54,574 bases of DNA from a marine actinobacterium PHSC20C1 (GCA_000153145.1 CH672415.1:2533645-2588218), one strand, 5' to 3'; positions 36,342-44,835 are shown, counted from the first letter of the stretch. Numbers and translations are program-made. The notes: generated by a model from the sequence alone, not told the origin.

Positions 36342-36398
36342 CGCCCGATCCGCAGCCCGGTCCAGCAGTCGAGCTGCGAGAGGGGTGCGGATCGGGCG
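36342..36398 (-). terminator. Terminator hairpin after the fructose operon
   Basis: A 13-bp perfect stem: CGCCCGATCCGCA at 36342-36354 pairs with TGCGGATCGGGCG at 36386-36398. It follows the fruA stop on the minus strand and precedes the SRPBCC gene. No T-run is evident. Confidence 0.75.
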
Positions 36399-36440
36399 AC
36401 TATGCCAGCCAGTGGTGGAGGCTTCCGCGGAGCCTGCTGC

Positions 36441-38450
36441 TTAGGCTGCGACCGGAACCTTCGCGGACTCCGGAACAACAGCACCATTGCCGCGCACGGT
36501 GAAGCGCTTGAGCGCAACCACGATTAGCGCAGTGACAACAGTTCCGGCAAGGATTGCCAGCAGGAACATCGGGAACGGGTTGATCGCGAAGAACACGAAG
36601 ATGCCGCCGTGAGGAGCTTGAGACGTGACGCCAGCCGCCATGATGATTCCACCAGTAACCGCGCTACCAATTGCGCTGGCAGGGATCACACGCAGCGGGT
36701 CGGCGGCAGCAAACGGAATGGCACCTTCAGAGATAAACGAAGCGCCGAGGAGCCACGCTGCCTTGCCGTTTTCCTTCTCGACGGGCGAGAACAGGCGACG
36801 AGCCAGAACCGTTGAGGCCAGGGCCATCGCGAGTGGTGCAACCATTCCCGAAGCCATAACGGCGGCCATGATCATCCATGGTCCCTGATTGTCGATCGCA
36901 CCGGCACCGAGGCCAGCAACCGCAAACGAGTAGGCAACCTTGTTGACGGGCCCACCCAGATCGAAGCCCATCATGGCTCCCAAGATCAGACCAAGAACGA
37001 CAGCGGATGCCCCGTTCAAGCCATTGAGGAAGTCGTTCAGTGCAACGGTGAGCGAAGCAATCGGTCCACCGAGGATCAGCACCATGAGGCCCGAAGCGAA
37101 GATCGACGCCAGCAGCGGGATCACAACAACGGGCATGAGGCCACGGAACCAGCTCGGTGTGCTGAGCGATCCCAACCAGTGAGCGGCGACACCGGCAAGA
37201 AGCCCACCGACGATACCGCCAAGGAACCCTGCACCCATGAGGCCGGCAACAGCACCGGCTGTGAAACCGGGGGCAATACCGGGGCGGTCAGCAATCGCAT
37301 AGGCGATGTAACCGGCCAAGGCAGGAACGAGGAAGCCCATCGATGCTGCACCGATTTTGAACGCAGCCGCGCCGAGGTAAGCAGCGACGCCACCATCAGG
37401 CAGGTTCCAGAGGCTGTTCTGAACGATGATGTCGCTTGCCGTATCGGTGATGAGGTATCCACCGAGCAAGAAACCAAGAGCGATGAGCAAACCGCCACCG
37501 GCAACGAACGGGATCATGTAGCTGACACCGGTGAGCAGTGCGCGCTTCACAGTCTGGCCCAAGTGCTCGTTCGAGGTGTCAACGCTTTCGCCGCTCGCAC
37601 CAGCAGAAACACGGGCAGCATTAGGATCGTTCGCTGCGGCGAGTGCTTCGGCGATCATCTCGTCTGGAGCGTCGATTCCACGCTTCACCGGCGACTGAAC
37701 GAGTGGCTTTCCCGCGAAACGGCCCTTGTCTCGAACATCCACATCAACAGCAAAGATGACAGCGGCTGCTGCAGCAATCACTGCAGGATCGAGCGGCTTA
37801 GCACCAGACGAACCTTGCGTCTCAACGTGGATGTCGACGCCAGCACGGTCAGCAGCGGCAACAAGTGAATCGGCCGCCATGTAGGTGTGAGCGATACCGG
37901 TGGGGCAGGCGGTGACAGCAACGATGCTCGGACGGGCGGCACCACCAGCGTGCTTGGGGTGGCCTGATGCGCTAGCGGTAGCGGGTGCGGCCTCCTCTTC
38001 TGGAGCGATCGCCTGCTCGACAAGAGCAACGATCTCTTCTCGGCTTCCTGCGGCACGAAGATCGGCAACGAATTCGGGCCGAACAAGCGAGCGGGCAAGA
38101 GCAGAGAGCAACGTGAGGTGCTCCTGGTTTGCACCAGCGGGCGCAGCGATCAAAAAGATGAGGTCGGCTGGAGCATCGGTGGCACCGAAGTCGACGGCGG
38201 GCGCGAGGCGAGCCATCACCAGAGTGGCTTCGGTAACCGCCTCAGAGCGGCAGTGAGGAATAGCGATACCGCCAGGAACTCCGGTATCGGTCTTCTGCTC
38301 GCGAGCCCAGGCGTCATCGAAGAGCGCCTCTGCATCGGTGGCGCGTCCCTGGGCGGCGACGAGATTCGCCAACGCTCGGATGACACCTGCGCGGTCGGTG
38401 CCGAGATCGGCATCCAACAACACGAGGTCGGGGGTTATGAGTTGCGACAT
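36441..38450 (-). CDS. fruA: Fructose-specific PTS enzyme IIABC
   Basis: A 669-residue membrane protein that imports fructose and phosphorylates it at C1. Domain order is IIA (1-150, phospho-His66 in GIAIPHCRSE), a linker, IIB (about 174-275, phospho-Cys182 in VTACPTGIAHTYMAA) and IIC (about 300-655, about nine helices with GGGLLIALGFLLGGYL and PHGGIFVF). EI and HPr are not in this window. AAGGAG stands 7 bases before the ATG, which lies 38 bases after fruK. It is the third gene of a DeoR regulator-fruK-fruA operon. Confidence 0.95.
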   Translation of the reverse strand: MSQLITPDLVLLDADLGTDRAGVIRALANLVAAQGRATDAEALFDDAWAREQKTDTGVPGGIAIPHCRSEAVTEATLVMARLAPAVDFGATDAPADLIFLIAAPAGANQEHLTLLSALARSLVRPEFVADLRAAGSREEIVALVEQAIAPEEEAAPATASASGHPKHAGGAARPSIVAVTACPTGIAHTYMAADSLVAAADRAGVDIHVETQGSSGAKPLDPAVIAAAAAVIFAVDVDVRDKGRFAGKPLVQSPVKRGIDAPDEMIAEALAAANDPNAARVSAGASGESVDTSNEHLGQTVKRALLTGVSYMIPFVAGGGLLIALGFLLGGYLITDTASDIIVQNSLWNLPDGGVAAYLGAAAFKIGAASMGFLVPALAGYIAYAIADRPGIAPGFTAGAVAGLMGAGFLGGIVGGLLAGVAAHWLGSLSTPSWFRGLMPVVVIPLLASIFASGLMVLILGGPIASLTVALNDFLNGLNGASAVVLGLILGAMMGFDLGGPVNKVAYSFAVAGLGAGAIDNQGPWMIMAAVMASGMVAPLAMALASTVLARRLFSPVEKENGKAAWLLGASFISEGAIPFAAADPLRVIPASAIGSAVTGGIIMAAGVTSQAPHGGIFVFFAINPFPMFLLAILAGTVVTALIVVALKRFTVRGNGAVVPESAKVPVAA

Positions 38451-38488
38451 TGCTTTCTCCTTGTGTTCAGCAGTGGTGGTGCTGAGGT

Positions 38489-39451
38489 TTAGTGACTACC
38501 CGGTCGGCTGAGCACGTGCACCTCAGCTGAGTCGGGGTCGGTCTGGTCAGTGGTCGGCATAGTGCTTCCGGGCAAAGATGCGGCGGCAGTGCCGTGGGCA
38601 ACCGCCTGCGCAAGGCGTCGCTCAGGTGCTGCGCCGCGTTGGTCAGCCAGCAGGTAGCCCGCGAGTGAAGCATCACCGGCGCCGACCGTACTTTTGGCTG
38701 TGACGGGTGGCATTGTCGCGCGCCACGTTTCGTCGGCAGTCACGAGGAGGGCTCCTCGGGATCCGAGAGTGGCTAACACTGCCCGGCATCCCTTCGAGAT
38801 GAGAGAGAGCGCAGCGGCGGCGGCAGCATCCGGATCATCTTCAAAAGTGTCTGGTAGTTCAGTGAGCTCGGCGAGTTCTTCAGCATTGGGCTTTATAAGG
38901 TCGACCCCAACACCAGATTGAATGAGCGCCTGCATCGGTGCACCAGAGGAGTCGACGGCAATCCGAGGTAGTGAACTATCACTTGCGGCGCGAATGGCCT
39001 GAACAACCCGAACGTAGAAATCATCGCTCAACCCTGGAGGCAAAGAACCGGCTAGGACGACCCACTCGGCTCGACGCGCATGCGACACCACGAGTGCGAT
39101 GAGGGCCGCGTCATCGTCAGCGCTGAGCTGAGGGCCAGGCTCATTGATTTTGGTTGTTGTGCCATCTGGCTCGGTGATCGTGACGTTTGAACGCACCCGC
39201 CCCGAAATGGGAAGGCCAGCAGTGGGAGTGTGTTCGGCCCGCAACGCAACAAGCATTGGGTCGGAAGCATCACCAGGAAGCACGGCGATGGTGTCCAAGC
39301 CGGAGGCAATCAGCGCCCGCGACACATTTACGCCCTTGCCGCCCGGCTGCTCACTGCTGGAAACGGAACGCTGAACTTCGCCGCGGTCGAGTGCGGCATC
39401 GAGTTCGATAGTGCGATCGAGGCTCGGGTTGGCGGTAACTGTGACGATCAT
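38489..39451 (-). CDS. fruK: 1-phosphofructokinase (PfkB family)
   Basis: A 320-residue sugar kinase that converts fructose 1-phosphate to fructose 1,6-bisphosphate, the step after FruA. It begins with IVTVTANPSLDRTIELD, carries QPGGKGVNVSRALIASG (sugar-binding GG region) and ends with the PfkB signature TVGAGDASLAGYLLA, whose Asp is the catalytic base. Its ATG overlaps the regulator stop by 4 bases (ATGA), so the regulator and kinase are translated together. Confidence 0.94.
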   Translation of the reverse strand: MIVTVTANPSLDRTIELDAALDRGEVQRSVSSSEQPGGKGVNVSRALIASGLDTIAVLPGDASDPMLVALRAEHTPTAGLPISGRVRSNVTITEPDGTTTKINEPGPQLSADDDAALIALVVSHARRAEWVVLAGSLPPGLSDDFYVRVVQAIRAASDSSLPRIAVDSSGAPMQALIQSGVGVDLIKPNAEELAELTELPDTFEDDPDAAAAAALSLISKGCRAVLATLGSRGALLVTADETWRATMPPVTAKSTVGAGDASLAGYLLADQRGAAPERRLAQAVAHGTAAASLPGSTMPTTDQTDPDSAEVHVLSRPGSH

Positions 39452-40236
39452 GCGATCACCGTTTCGACATCCGCGCGTTCGAGGGCGAGCGTGAGCTCAG
39501 TGTCGGGGGACTGGTCAGTGATAAGGGTGTCGACGTCAGAGAGCGATGCAAAACTCATGAGAGTTTCGATGCCAAGTTTTGAGTGATCAACAAGCGCGAT
39601 TGCTCGGCGTGAGCCTCGAGTCAGCGCACTCTTGACGGCGGCTTCGTCGGAGTCTGGAGTGCTGAAGCCGAAGTCGGCGTGAACGCCATTGGCACCGAGA
39701 AAAGAGATATCGGGGCGGATGCCGGACAGTTGGTCGAGGGTCGTCGCACCAACGGCGGCACCTGTTAGCCCGCGCAGCCGCCCGCCAATGATTTGAACGT
39801 CGATGTGAGGGTTTTCGCTCACGATTGACGCGATCGAGATTGAATGTGTAATCACTGTCAGTGTGCCGTCGGATGCTTCGGGCTTCCATTCGAGCAGGTG
39901 CTGAGCAAATCGGCTGGTCGTGGTGCCAGAGTCGATGCTGATTGCGCCTGTGAAGTTGGACGGAATGAGCGCCATCGCGGCTCGCGCAATGCGTTCCTTA
40001 GCATCCGAGTTTCGATCGGTGCGTTGGGCGACGCTTTCTTCAATGCGGCTAATGCGTGCTGCCGAGACCGCACCTCCGTGAACACGGCGCAGCACCCCCC
40101 GGGCTTCGAGCTGGTCGAGGTCTCGGCGCACGGTTTCGCTTGACACATCAAACGTGCGGGCGAGTTCGATTACGGCGACGCGGCCGGCTTCAGCAAGTTG
40201 TCCCTCAATGTGCTGTTGCCGTTCCTCTGCGTACAT
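39448..40236 (-). CDS. DeoR-family regulator of the fructose operon
   Basis: A 262-residue repressor. The N-terminal HTH covers residues 1-55 (ERQQHIEGQLAEAGRVAVIELARTFDVSSETVRRDLDQLEARGVLRRVHGGA, the DeoR signature). The C-terminal sugar-phosphate sensor has SIDSGTTTSRFA and ISFLGANGVHADFGFSTPD. I use the ATG at 40236, with AAGGAG 8 bases upstream; longer in-frame starts would cross the promoter. The effector is likely fructose 1-phosphate or fructose 1,6-bisphosphate by analogy with other FruR proteins. It is the first gene of the operon. Confidence 0.9.
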   Translation of the reverse strand: MYAEERQQHIEGQLAEAGRVAVIELARTFDVSSETVRRDLDQLEARGVLRRVHGGAVSAARISRIEESVAQRTDRNSDAKERIARAAMALIPSNFTGAISIDSGTTTSRFAQHLLEWKPEASDGTLTVITHSISIASIVSENPHIDVQIIGGRLRGLTGAAVGATTLDQLSGIRPDISFLGANGVHADFGFSTPDSDEAAVKSALTRGSRRAIALVDHSKLGIETLMSFASLSDVDTLITDQSPDTELTLALERADVETVIA

Positions 40237-40285
40237 TCCGTAATCTCCTTTGATTTCGTTCCCGCACTGAATCTGCGTGTCTGTG

Positions 40286-40338
40286 AGAGTACGCCGGTAG
40301 AAGCAAATATGCAACACAAATAAAGAAAAAACCACAAA
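40286..40338 (-). promoter_or_regulatory. Promoter and candidate operators of the fructose operon
   Basis: On the minus strand -35 TTGCAT (40309-40314) and -10 TACTCT (40286-40291) are 17 bases apart. Two direct TTTGTG repeats lie just upstream (40315-40320 and 40333-40338; 18 bp apart) in an AT-rich stretch, candidate DeoR-family binding sites. Confidence 0.6.
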
Positions 40339-40430
40339 CTCCCACATCGTGGGGGCGCGGCATCCAGCCCCGCATCGTCGGCAGCGGGCTCTGGCGTATC
40401 CGCTCGGCGTAATAGGGAGACACAGACGAA

Positions 40431-40436
40431 TACAAT
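40431..40436 (+). promoter_or_regulatory. -10 element of a leaderless promoter for metG
   Basis: TACAAT ends 6 bases before the ATG at 40443. The intervening GAAGGC is too close to the start to act as a ribosome-binding site. Confidence 0.6.
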
Positions 40437-40442
40437 GAAGGC

Positions 40443-42023
40443 ATGTCTGCCGGCGACTCCTTCTACATTGCGACGCCCATCTTCTATGTGAACGACGTTC
40501 CCCACATCGGGCATGCGTACACCGAGGTGGCCGCCGACGTTCTTGCACGCTGGCACCGGCAGCGGGGTGAAGATGCCTGGCTGCTCACGGGAACCGACGA
40601 GCACGGCCAGAAGATTCTGCGCACCGCCGTCGCCAACAACACCACTCCCCAAGAATGGGCCGACCGACTCGTCGCCGACTCCTGGCAGCCGTTGCTCGAA
40701 ACCATCGACATCGCCAACGACGACTTCATTCGCACGACCGATGAGCGTCACGAAAAAGCCGTAGCCACGTTCTTGCAGCGCCTCTACGACGACGGCCACA
40801 TCTACGCCGGCGAGTACGAGGGTTACTACTGCGTTGGTTGCGAAGAGTACAAGCAGCTCGATGATCTTGTCACTGCCCCGGATGGCGAATACAAGGGACA
40901 ACTCGTCTGCGCGATCCACTCGCGCCCCGTCGAGGTTCTCAAAGAGAAGAACTACTTCTTCCGCATGAGCGACTTTGGTCAGAAACTGCTCGACCTCTAC
41001 GAAAGCCAGCCCGACTTCGTGCAGCCAGCGAGCGTGCGCAACGAGATCGTGCAGTTCGTCAAGCAGGGCCTAGACGACCTCTCCATTTCACGCTCGAGCT
41101 TCGACTGGGGCGTCAAGGTTCCGTGGGATGAAACCCACGTCGTGTACGTCTGGTTCGACGCTCTGCTCAACTACGTCAGCGCCATCGGGTACGGCGTCGA
41201 CGAGGAGCAGTTCGCCAAGCGCTGGCCTGCCGTGCAACTCGTCGGAAAAGACATCGCCCGCTTCCACGCCGTTATCTGGCCCGCAATGCTCATGGCCGCG
41301 GGCCTCCCCGTTCCGCGTGCAGTATTCGGGCACGGCTGGTTGCTCGTCGGCGGTGAAAAGATGTCGAAATCGAAGCTGACCGGTATCGCGCCAAGCCAGA
41401 TCACTGACACCTTCGGTTCCGACGCATTCCGCTACTACTTCATGAGCGCCATCACCTTCGGTCAAGACGGATCGTTTAGCTGGGAAGACCTGAGCGCGCG
41501 CTACCAGTCAGAACTGGCCAACGGCTTCGGCAACCTGGCCTCCCGCGTTATCGCGATGGTGAATAAGTACTTCGATGGTGAGATCCCGACGCTCGGTGAG
41601 CTGACGGCATCCGACGAAGCGATCATTGCTACCCAGAAGCGTGCGACCGAGGATTCGAACGCGTTCATCGACACGTTTGCGATCAACGAAGCGCTGGCAT
41701 CGGTGTGGCAACTCGTCGACGAACTCAACGGGTACATCACCGAGCAAGAGCCGTGGGCGCTGTCGAAAGACCCCGCCAACCGCGAACGCCTCGGCACCGT
41801 GCTGGCCACGACCGTCAACGGTTTGGGTACGCTCGCCATCCTGCTGTCGCCCGTGCTACCCAAAGCAACCGAGCGCCTCTGGAGCGCGATCGGTGGCGTT
41901 GGGGTGCTTCGAGAGCAGCGTATTGACGACGCGCAGACTTGGCAGAGCACTGGTCGCGTGACGGCGCTCGAAGCTTCCCTATTCCCTCGCATCGAAGTGG
42001 ATGCCGAGAGCGGCACGGCGTGA
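40443..42023 (+). CDS. metG: Methionyl-tRNA synthetase
   Basis: A 526-residue class I synthetase charging tRNA-Met. The HIGH motif lies in VPHIGHAYTE near residue 20, the KMSKS in GEKMSKSKL near 306, and a CxxC metal knuckle in YYCVGCEEYK. The length matches the short actinobacterial form without the C-terminal EMAP-like domain. It is the first gene of the metG-tatD-rsmA operon; tatD starts within its stop codon (GTGA). Confidence 0.96.
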   Translation: MSAGDSFYIATPIFYVNDVPHIGHAYTEVAADVLARWHRQRGEDAWLLTGTDEHGQKILRTAVANNTTPQEWADRLVADSWQPLLETIDIANDDFIRTTDERHEKAVATFLQRLYDDGHIYAGEYEGYYCVGCEEYKQLDDLVTAPDGEYKGQLVCAIHSRPVEVLKEKNYFFRMSDFGQKLLDLYESQPDFVQPASVRNEIVQFVKQGLDDLSISRSSFDWGVKVPWDETHVVYVWFDALLNYVSAIGYGVDEEQFAKRWPAVQLVGKDIARFHAVIWPAMLMAAGLPVPRAVFGHGWLLVGGEKMSKSKLTGIAPSQITDTFGSDAFRYYFMSAITFGQDGSFSWEDLSARYQSELANGFGNLASRVIAMVNKYFDGEIPTLGELTASDEAIIATQKRATEDSNAFIDTFAINEALASVWQLVDELNGYITEQEPWALSKDPANRERLGTVLATTVNGLGTLAILLSPVLPKATERLWSAIGGVGVLREQRIDDAQTWQSTGRVTALEASLFPRIEVDAESGTA

Positions 42024-42943
42024 CCGAACCGTTCATCAGACAGCGTCACCGCAGCGCCGAAGAGAAAGCCTCCGAAAAGCTGCAGTATCCACCGCTGCCC
42101 GAACCCCTTGAGGGTGTTGTCTACGACAATCACACGCACCTCGAGATTGCCGACGGCGGGCCAGATAACCAACTCGACTATCACGAACACTTGGCGCGGG
42201 CAGCCTCGGTCGGCGTTCGAGGTGTCGTGCAGGTCGGCACGGATGTCGCTACAAGTCGTTGGTCGGCACAGCTTGCCGCCACGAATCCGCGCGTTCTCGC
42301 CGCGGTAGCAATTCACCCCAACGATGCGCCAGAACTCGAAGCGGCAGGGCAGTTGGATGCGGCGCTCGCCGCTATCGACGAACTCGCCGCGCTTCCTCGA
42401 GTGCGCGCGGTCGGCGAAACCGGTCTCGACTTTTTCCGCACCGATGACGAGGGTCGCCCGGCGCAGTTCCGTTCCTTTGAAGAGCACATTGCGATTGCCA
42501 AGCGGCACGGCCTTGCGCTGCAGATTCACGATCGCGATGCCCACGACGACGTCATCGAGACCCTCCTGCGGGTCGGGGCGCCTGAACGCACCGTCTTCCA
42601 CTGCTTCTCGGGCGACGCGGCAATGGCCCGCATTGCTGCCGATCACGGCTGGTATTTGTCGTTCGCTGGCACGGTCACCTTCAAGAATGCGGCCACCCTG
42701 CGCGAGGCTCTTTCGGTGATCGATCGCGACCACATTTTGGTCGAAACCGATGCGCCCTACCTCACGCCTCATCCGCTGCGGGGCCGCCCGAATGCTCCCT
42801 ACCTGATGCCGCACACGGTGCGGGCAATGGCGGCGCATCTTGAAATCAGCGAACTCGAACTTTCGACGCAGCTCGCCGCCACCACCGAGGCCGTGTATGG
42901 CTCGTGGGACACCGAACTTCCAGAGAACGCAGGCACTCGATGA
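42020..42943 (+). CDS. TatD-family metal-dependent DNase/hydrolase
   Basis: A 307-residue TIM-barrel hydrolase. Metal ligands are visible: DNHTHLE near the start, GETGLDFFR in the middle, LQIHDRDA, HCFSGD, and the C-terminal VETDAPYLTPHPLRGRPN. TatD proteins have 3'-5' exonuclease/DNase activity. I use the GTG at 42020 that overlaps the metG stop (GTGA), which fits translational coupling. Its stop overlaps the rsmA start. Many actinobacteria have an rpf gene between tatD and rsmA; none is present here. Confidence 0.92.
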   Translation: MTEPFIRQRHRSAEEKASEKLQYPPLPEPLEGVVYDNHTHLEIADGGPDNQLDYHEHLARAASVGVRGVVQVGTDVATSRWSAQLAATNPRVLAAVAIHPNDAPELEAAGQLDAALAAIDELAALPRVRAVGETGLDFFRTDDEGRPAQFRSFEEHIAIAKRHGLALQIHDRDAHDDVIETLLRVGAPERTVFHCFSGDAAMARIAADHGWYLSFAGTVTFKNAATLREALSVIDRDHILVETDAPYLTPHPLRGRPNAPYLMPHTVRAMAAHLEISELELSTQLAATTEAVYGSWDTELPENAGTR

Positions 42944-43770
42944 GCACACTGCTTGGCCCCGCTGAGATCCGCGATCTCGCTGATCTGCTCGGAATCCAGC
43001 CCACAAAGAAGCTGGGCCAAAACTTTGTCATTGATCCAAACACGGTGCGCCGCATTGTGAAGGCCGCGCACGTTGTTTCTGGCGAAACGGTGGTCGAGGT
43101 TGGGCCAGGGCTGGGATCGCTCACGCTGGGGTTGCTCGAGACCGGGGCATCCGTTGTCGCGGTTGAGATCGACAAGCGGCTCGCAGCTCAATTGCCGCTC
43201 ACTGTCAGTCAGATGCAGCCGGATGCTCAGCTCACGGTCATCACTGACGACGCGTTGCGCGTCACCGAGCTTCCTGACGACCCTCGTGTGTTCGTTGCGA
43301 ATCTGCCCTACAACGTGTCGGTTCCGGTTCTGTTGCACTTCTTGGAACACTTCGATTCGCTCGACCGCGGTCTCGTTATGGTGCAGGCCGAAGTGGGCAA
43401 TCGTGTCGCTGCGGGACCCGGCAGCAAGGTTTATGGCTCGCCAAGCATCAAGGCGGCGTGGTACGGCGAGTTCTCGACTGCTGGCCTCGTGAGTCGACAG
43501 GTATTCTGGCCAGTTCCCAACGTCGACTCGGTGCTTGTGCGTTTTGAACGCCGAGAGCAGCCCGGCACGGTCGAAGAACGCAAGGCGACATTTGCACTCG
43601 TGGATGCCGCGTTCCAGCAGCGTCGCAAAATGTTGCGCCAGTCACTCTCGAGTGTGCTTGGCAACTCAACGGCCGCATCCGAACGGCTCATTGCGGCGGG
43701 TGTCGCACCGACGGCCCGTGGCGAGGAGCTCACGGTGCACGATTTCCTTGCAATTGCACGCGCTGCTTAG
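42940..43770 (+). CDS. rsmA: 16S rRNA (adenine(1518)/(1519)-N6)-dimethyltransferase
   Basis: A 276-residue KsgA-type methylase that dimethylates two adjacent adenines near the 3' end of 16S rRNA. The SAM site is VEVGPGLGSLTLGLLETG, the catalytic motif is VANLPYNVSVP, and the N-terminal KKLGQNFVIDPNTV is characteristic. The ATG overlaps the tatD stop (ATGA). A promoter for the downstream leader lies inside its last codons. Confidence 0.95.
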   Translation: MSTLLGPAEIRDLADLLGIQPTKKLGQNFVIDPNTVRRIVKAAHVVSGETVVEVGPGLGSLTLGLLETGASVVAVEIDKRLAAQLPLTVSQMQPDAQLTVITDDALRVTELPDDPRVFVANLPYNVSVPVLLHFLEHFDSLDRGLVMVQAEVGNRVAAGPGSKVYGSPSIKAAWYGEFSTAGLVSRQVFWPVPNVDSVLVRFERREQPGTVEERKATFALVDAAFQQRRKMLRQSLSSVLGNSTAASERLIAAGVAPTARGEELTVHDFLAIARAA

Positions 43771-43777
43771 CTAAAAT
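43748..43777 (+). promoter_or_regulatory. Promoter of the small ORF-RIO kinase unit, inside the rsmA 3' end
   Basis: -35 TTGCAA (43748-43753), an 18-base spacer, and -10 TAAAAT (43772-43777), the last overlapping the region just after the rsmA stop. The start would be near 43784, leaving a leader of about 70 bases before the small ORF. Confidence 0.55.
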
Positions 43778-43788
43778 CCTGACACCGT

Positions 43789-43806
43789 GCTGCGTTCACA
43801 CGCAGC
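43789..43806 (+). promoter_or_regulatory. Leader hairpin at the predicted 5' end of the small ORF-RIO mRNA
   Basis: GCTGCGT-TCAC-ACGCAGC: a 7-bp perfect stem with a tetraloop, directly after the predicted transcription start. It could instead serve as the rsmA terminator. Confidence 0.5.
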
Positions 43807-43856
43807 GTGCGGATTGTTCAGAAGTGGGGCCTTGGGCCCGAAGGGAGGGGAAAGCA

Positions 43857-43913
43857 ATGACTGTTCTTGTCGAGTCTTCATTCGACCCCTCACTCATTGA
43901 GGTCGCTGCGTAA
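43857..43913 (+). CDS. 18-codon ORF with strong ribosome-binding site (possible leader peptide)
   Basis: The ORF encodes MTVLVESSFDPSLIEVAA and ends in TAA. Its start is preceded by AGGGAGGGG (43842-43850), the strongest Shine-Dalgarno I noticed in the window, with about 7 bases of spacing. It lies 36 bases before the RIO kinase start on the same strand. The peptide is acidic and has no run of one amino acid, so a classic amino-acid attenuator is not evident. It may couple or gate translation of the kinase, or be a real small protein. It is not recognised from known families. Confidence 0.55.
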   Translation: MTVLVESSFDPSLIEVAA

Positions 43914-43949
43914 TACATCTGTGGTGGCCTCCGTTCTGGAGAATCACTT

Positions 43950-44783
43950 ATGTCACTCAGTGACGATGTTTTTTCGCAGTCTGTTTTATCGTTTTCGTCG
44001 GCGACTCCCGGCGAAGATCAGCGTTGGTCTACTTGGCCGTCGATCATTCCGTCCCTGAGGGGGCCGCGGCCTTGGCCATCGTGGATGGTCACTTCGGCTG
44101 GCGCGATCGATACTGAGTTGGGCGTACTCAAATCGGGTAAAGAGGCTGATGTCTTTCTGATCGAGCGCGCGGTTCCGGGTGCCGAGTCCGTGCGGTTGGC
44201 GGCAAAGCGCTATCGCGGCACTGAAACGAGTGACTTTCATCGTTCGTCGCAATACACCGAGGGCCGACGCACCCGTCGCTCGAGAGACAGCCGGGCGCTT
44301 CAGAAGAAGTCTGCCTACGGCCGCGCACTGTCGGCGGGCCTGTGGGCGTCTGCTGAATTCAGTGCGTTGAGTGAGCTTCATACGCTTGGTGCACCGGTGC
44401 CTTATCCGGTGCAGGTCGATAACACCGAGCTGGTGATGGAGTTCATCGGCGACGGCCGAGAAGCGGCTCCTCGCCTTGCAAGCATTCGCGCTGATGCTGC
44501 TGAGCTTGCTGATCTGTGGCACCAGGTGGTCGCCCTGATGCGTATCTTCGCTCGTGCCGGATATACGCATGGCGATCTATCGCCATACAACTTGCTCGTA
44601 CATCATGGCCGCGTGGTGGTAATCGACGTGCCTCAAATTGTGGATATCGTCAGCAACCCGAGCGGTGTCGAGTTGGTTGAACGTGACTGCCTCAACGTGT
44701 GTTCGTGGTTTCAGCGGCACGGCGTTGAATGTGATCCTCAGGAGCTTGTGGGGGAGCTGATCGCCGAAGCGTTCGGAAGCTAA
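43950..44783 (+). CDS. RIO-type atypical serine protein kinase
   Basis: A 277-residue kinase of the RIO1-like group. The P-loop region is GVLKSGKEADVFL (59-70), the ATP Lys is probably K86 in AAKRY, the catalytic loop is HGDLSPYNLL with D209 and N214, and the metal site is IDVPQ with D226. Archaeal and eukaryotic RIO1 act in small-subunit rRNA maturation; bacterial roles are poorly known. The location directly after rsmA, another 16S maturation gene, is suggestive. The ATG has GGAG 8 bases upstream, and CTCC at 43929-43932 could pair with that GGAG. The 18-codon ORF precedes it. Confidence 0.9.
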   Translation: MSLSDDVFSQSVLSFSSATPGEDQRWSTWPSIIPSLRGPRPWPSWMVTSAGAIDTELGVLKSGKEADVFLIERAVPGAESVRLAAKRYRGTETSDFHRSSQYTEGRRTRRSRDSRALQKKSAYGRALSAGLWASAEFSALSELHTLGAPVPYPVQVDNTELVMEFIGDGREAAPRLASIRADAAELADLWHQVVALMRIFARAGYTHGDLSPYNLLVHHGRVVVIDVPQIVDIVSNPSGVELVERDCLNVCSWFQRHGVECDPQELVGELIAEAFGS

Positions 44784-44786
44784 CAA

Positions 44787-44812
44787 TCTCGCCCGGGTGC
44801 TGTGTAGCGAGA
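44787..44812 (+). terminator. Stem-loop after the RIO kinase gene
   Basis: TCTCGC (44787-44792) pairs with GCGAGA (44807-44812) around a GC-rich 14-base loop, just after the kinase stop. There is no T-run. Confidence 0.45.
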
Positions 44813-44823
44813 GCTCCCGGGGG

Positions 44824-44829
44824 TAGGTT
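44824..44829 (+). promoter_or_regulatory. -10 element of a leaderless promoter for the DUF4287-like gene
   Basis: TAGGTT, 6 bases before the ATG at 44836; no Shine-Dalgarno in the gap. Confidence 0.55.
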
Positions 44830-44835
44830 GTCTAC

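Noticed and set aside
29075-40443. Genomic island or prophage in the pmt-metG interval
   Set aside because: No integrase, transposase, direct repeats or tRNA edge was seen. Base composition and word usage look like the flanks.
41501-43006. A 501-residue open frame on the minus strand across metG, tatD and rsmA
   Set aside because: It runs antisense to three clearly conserved genes, has low-complexity Arg/Gly-rich sequence and no domain. Long shadow frames are common in high-GC DNA.
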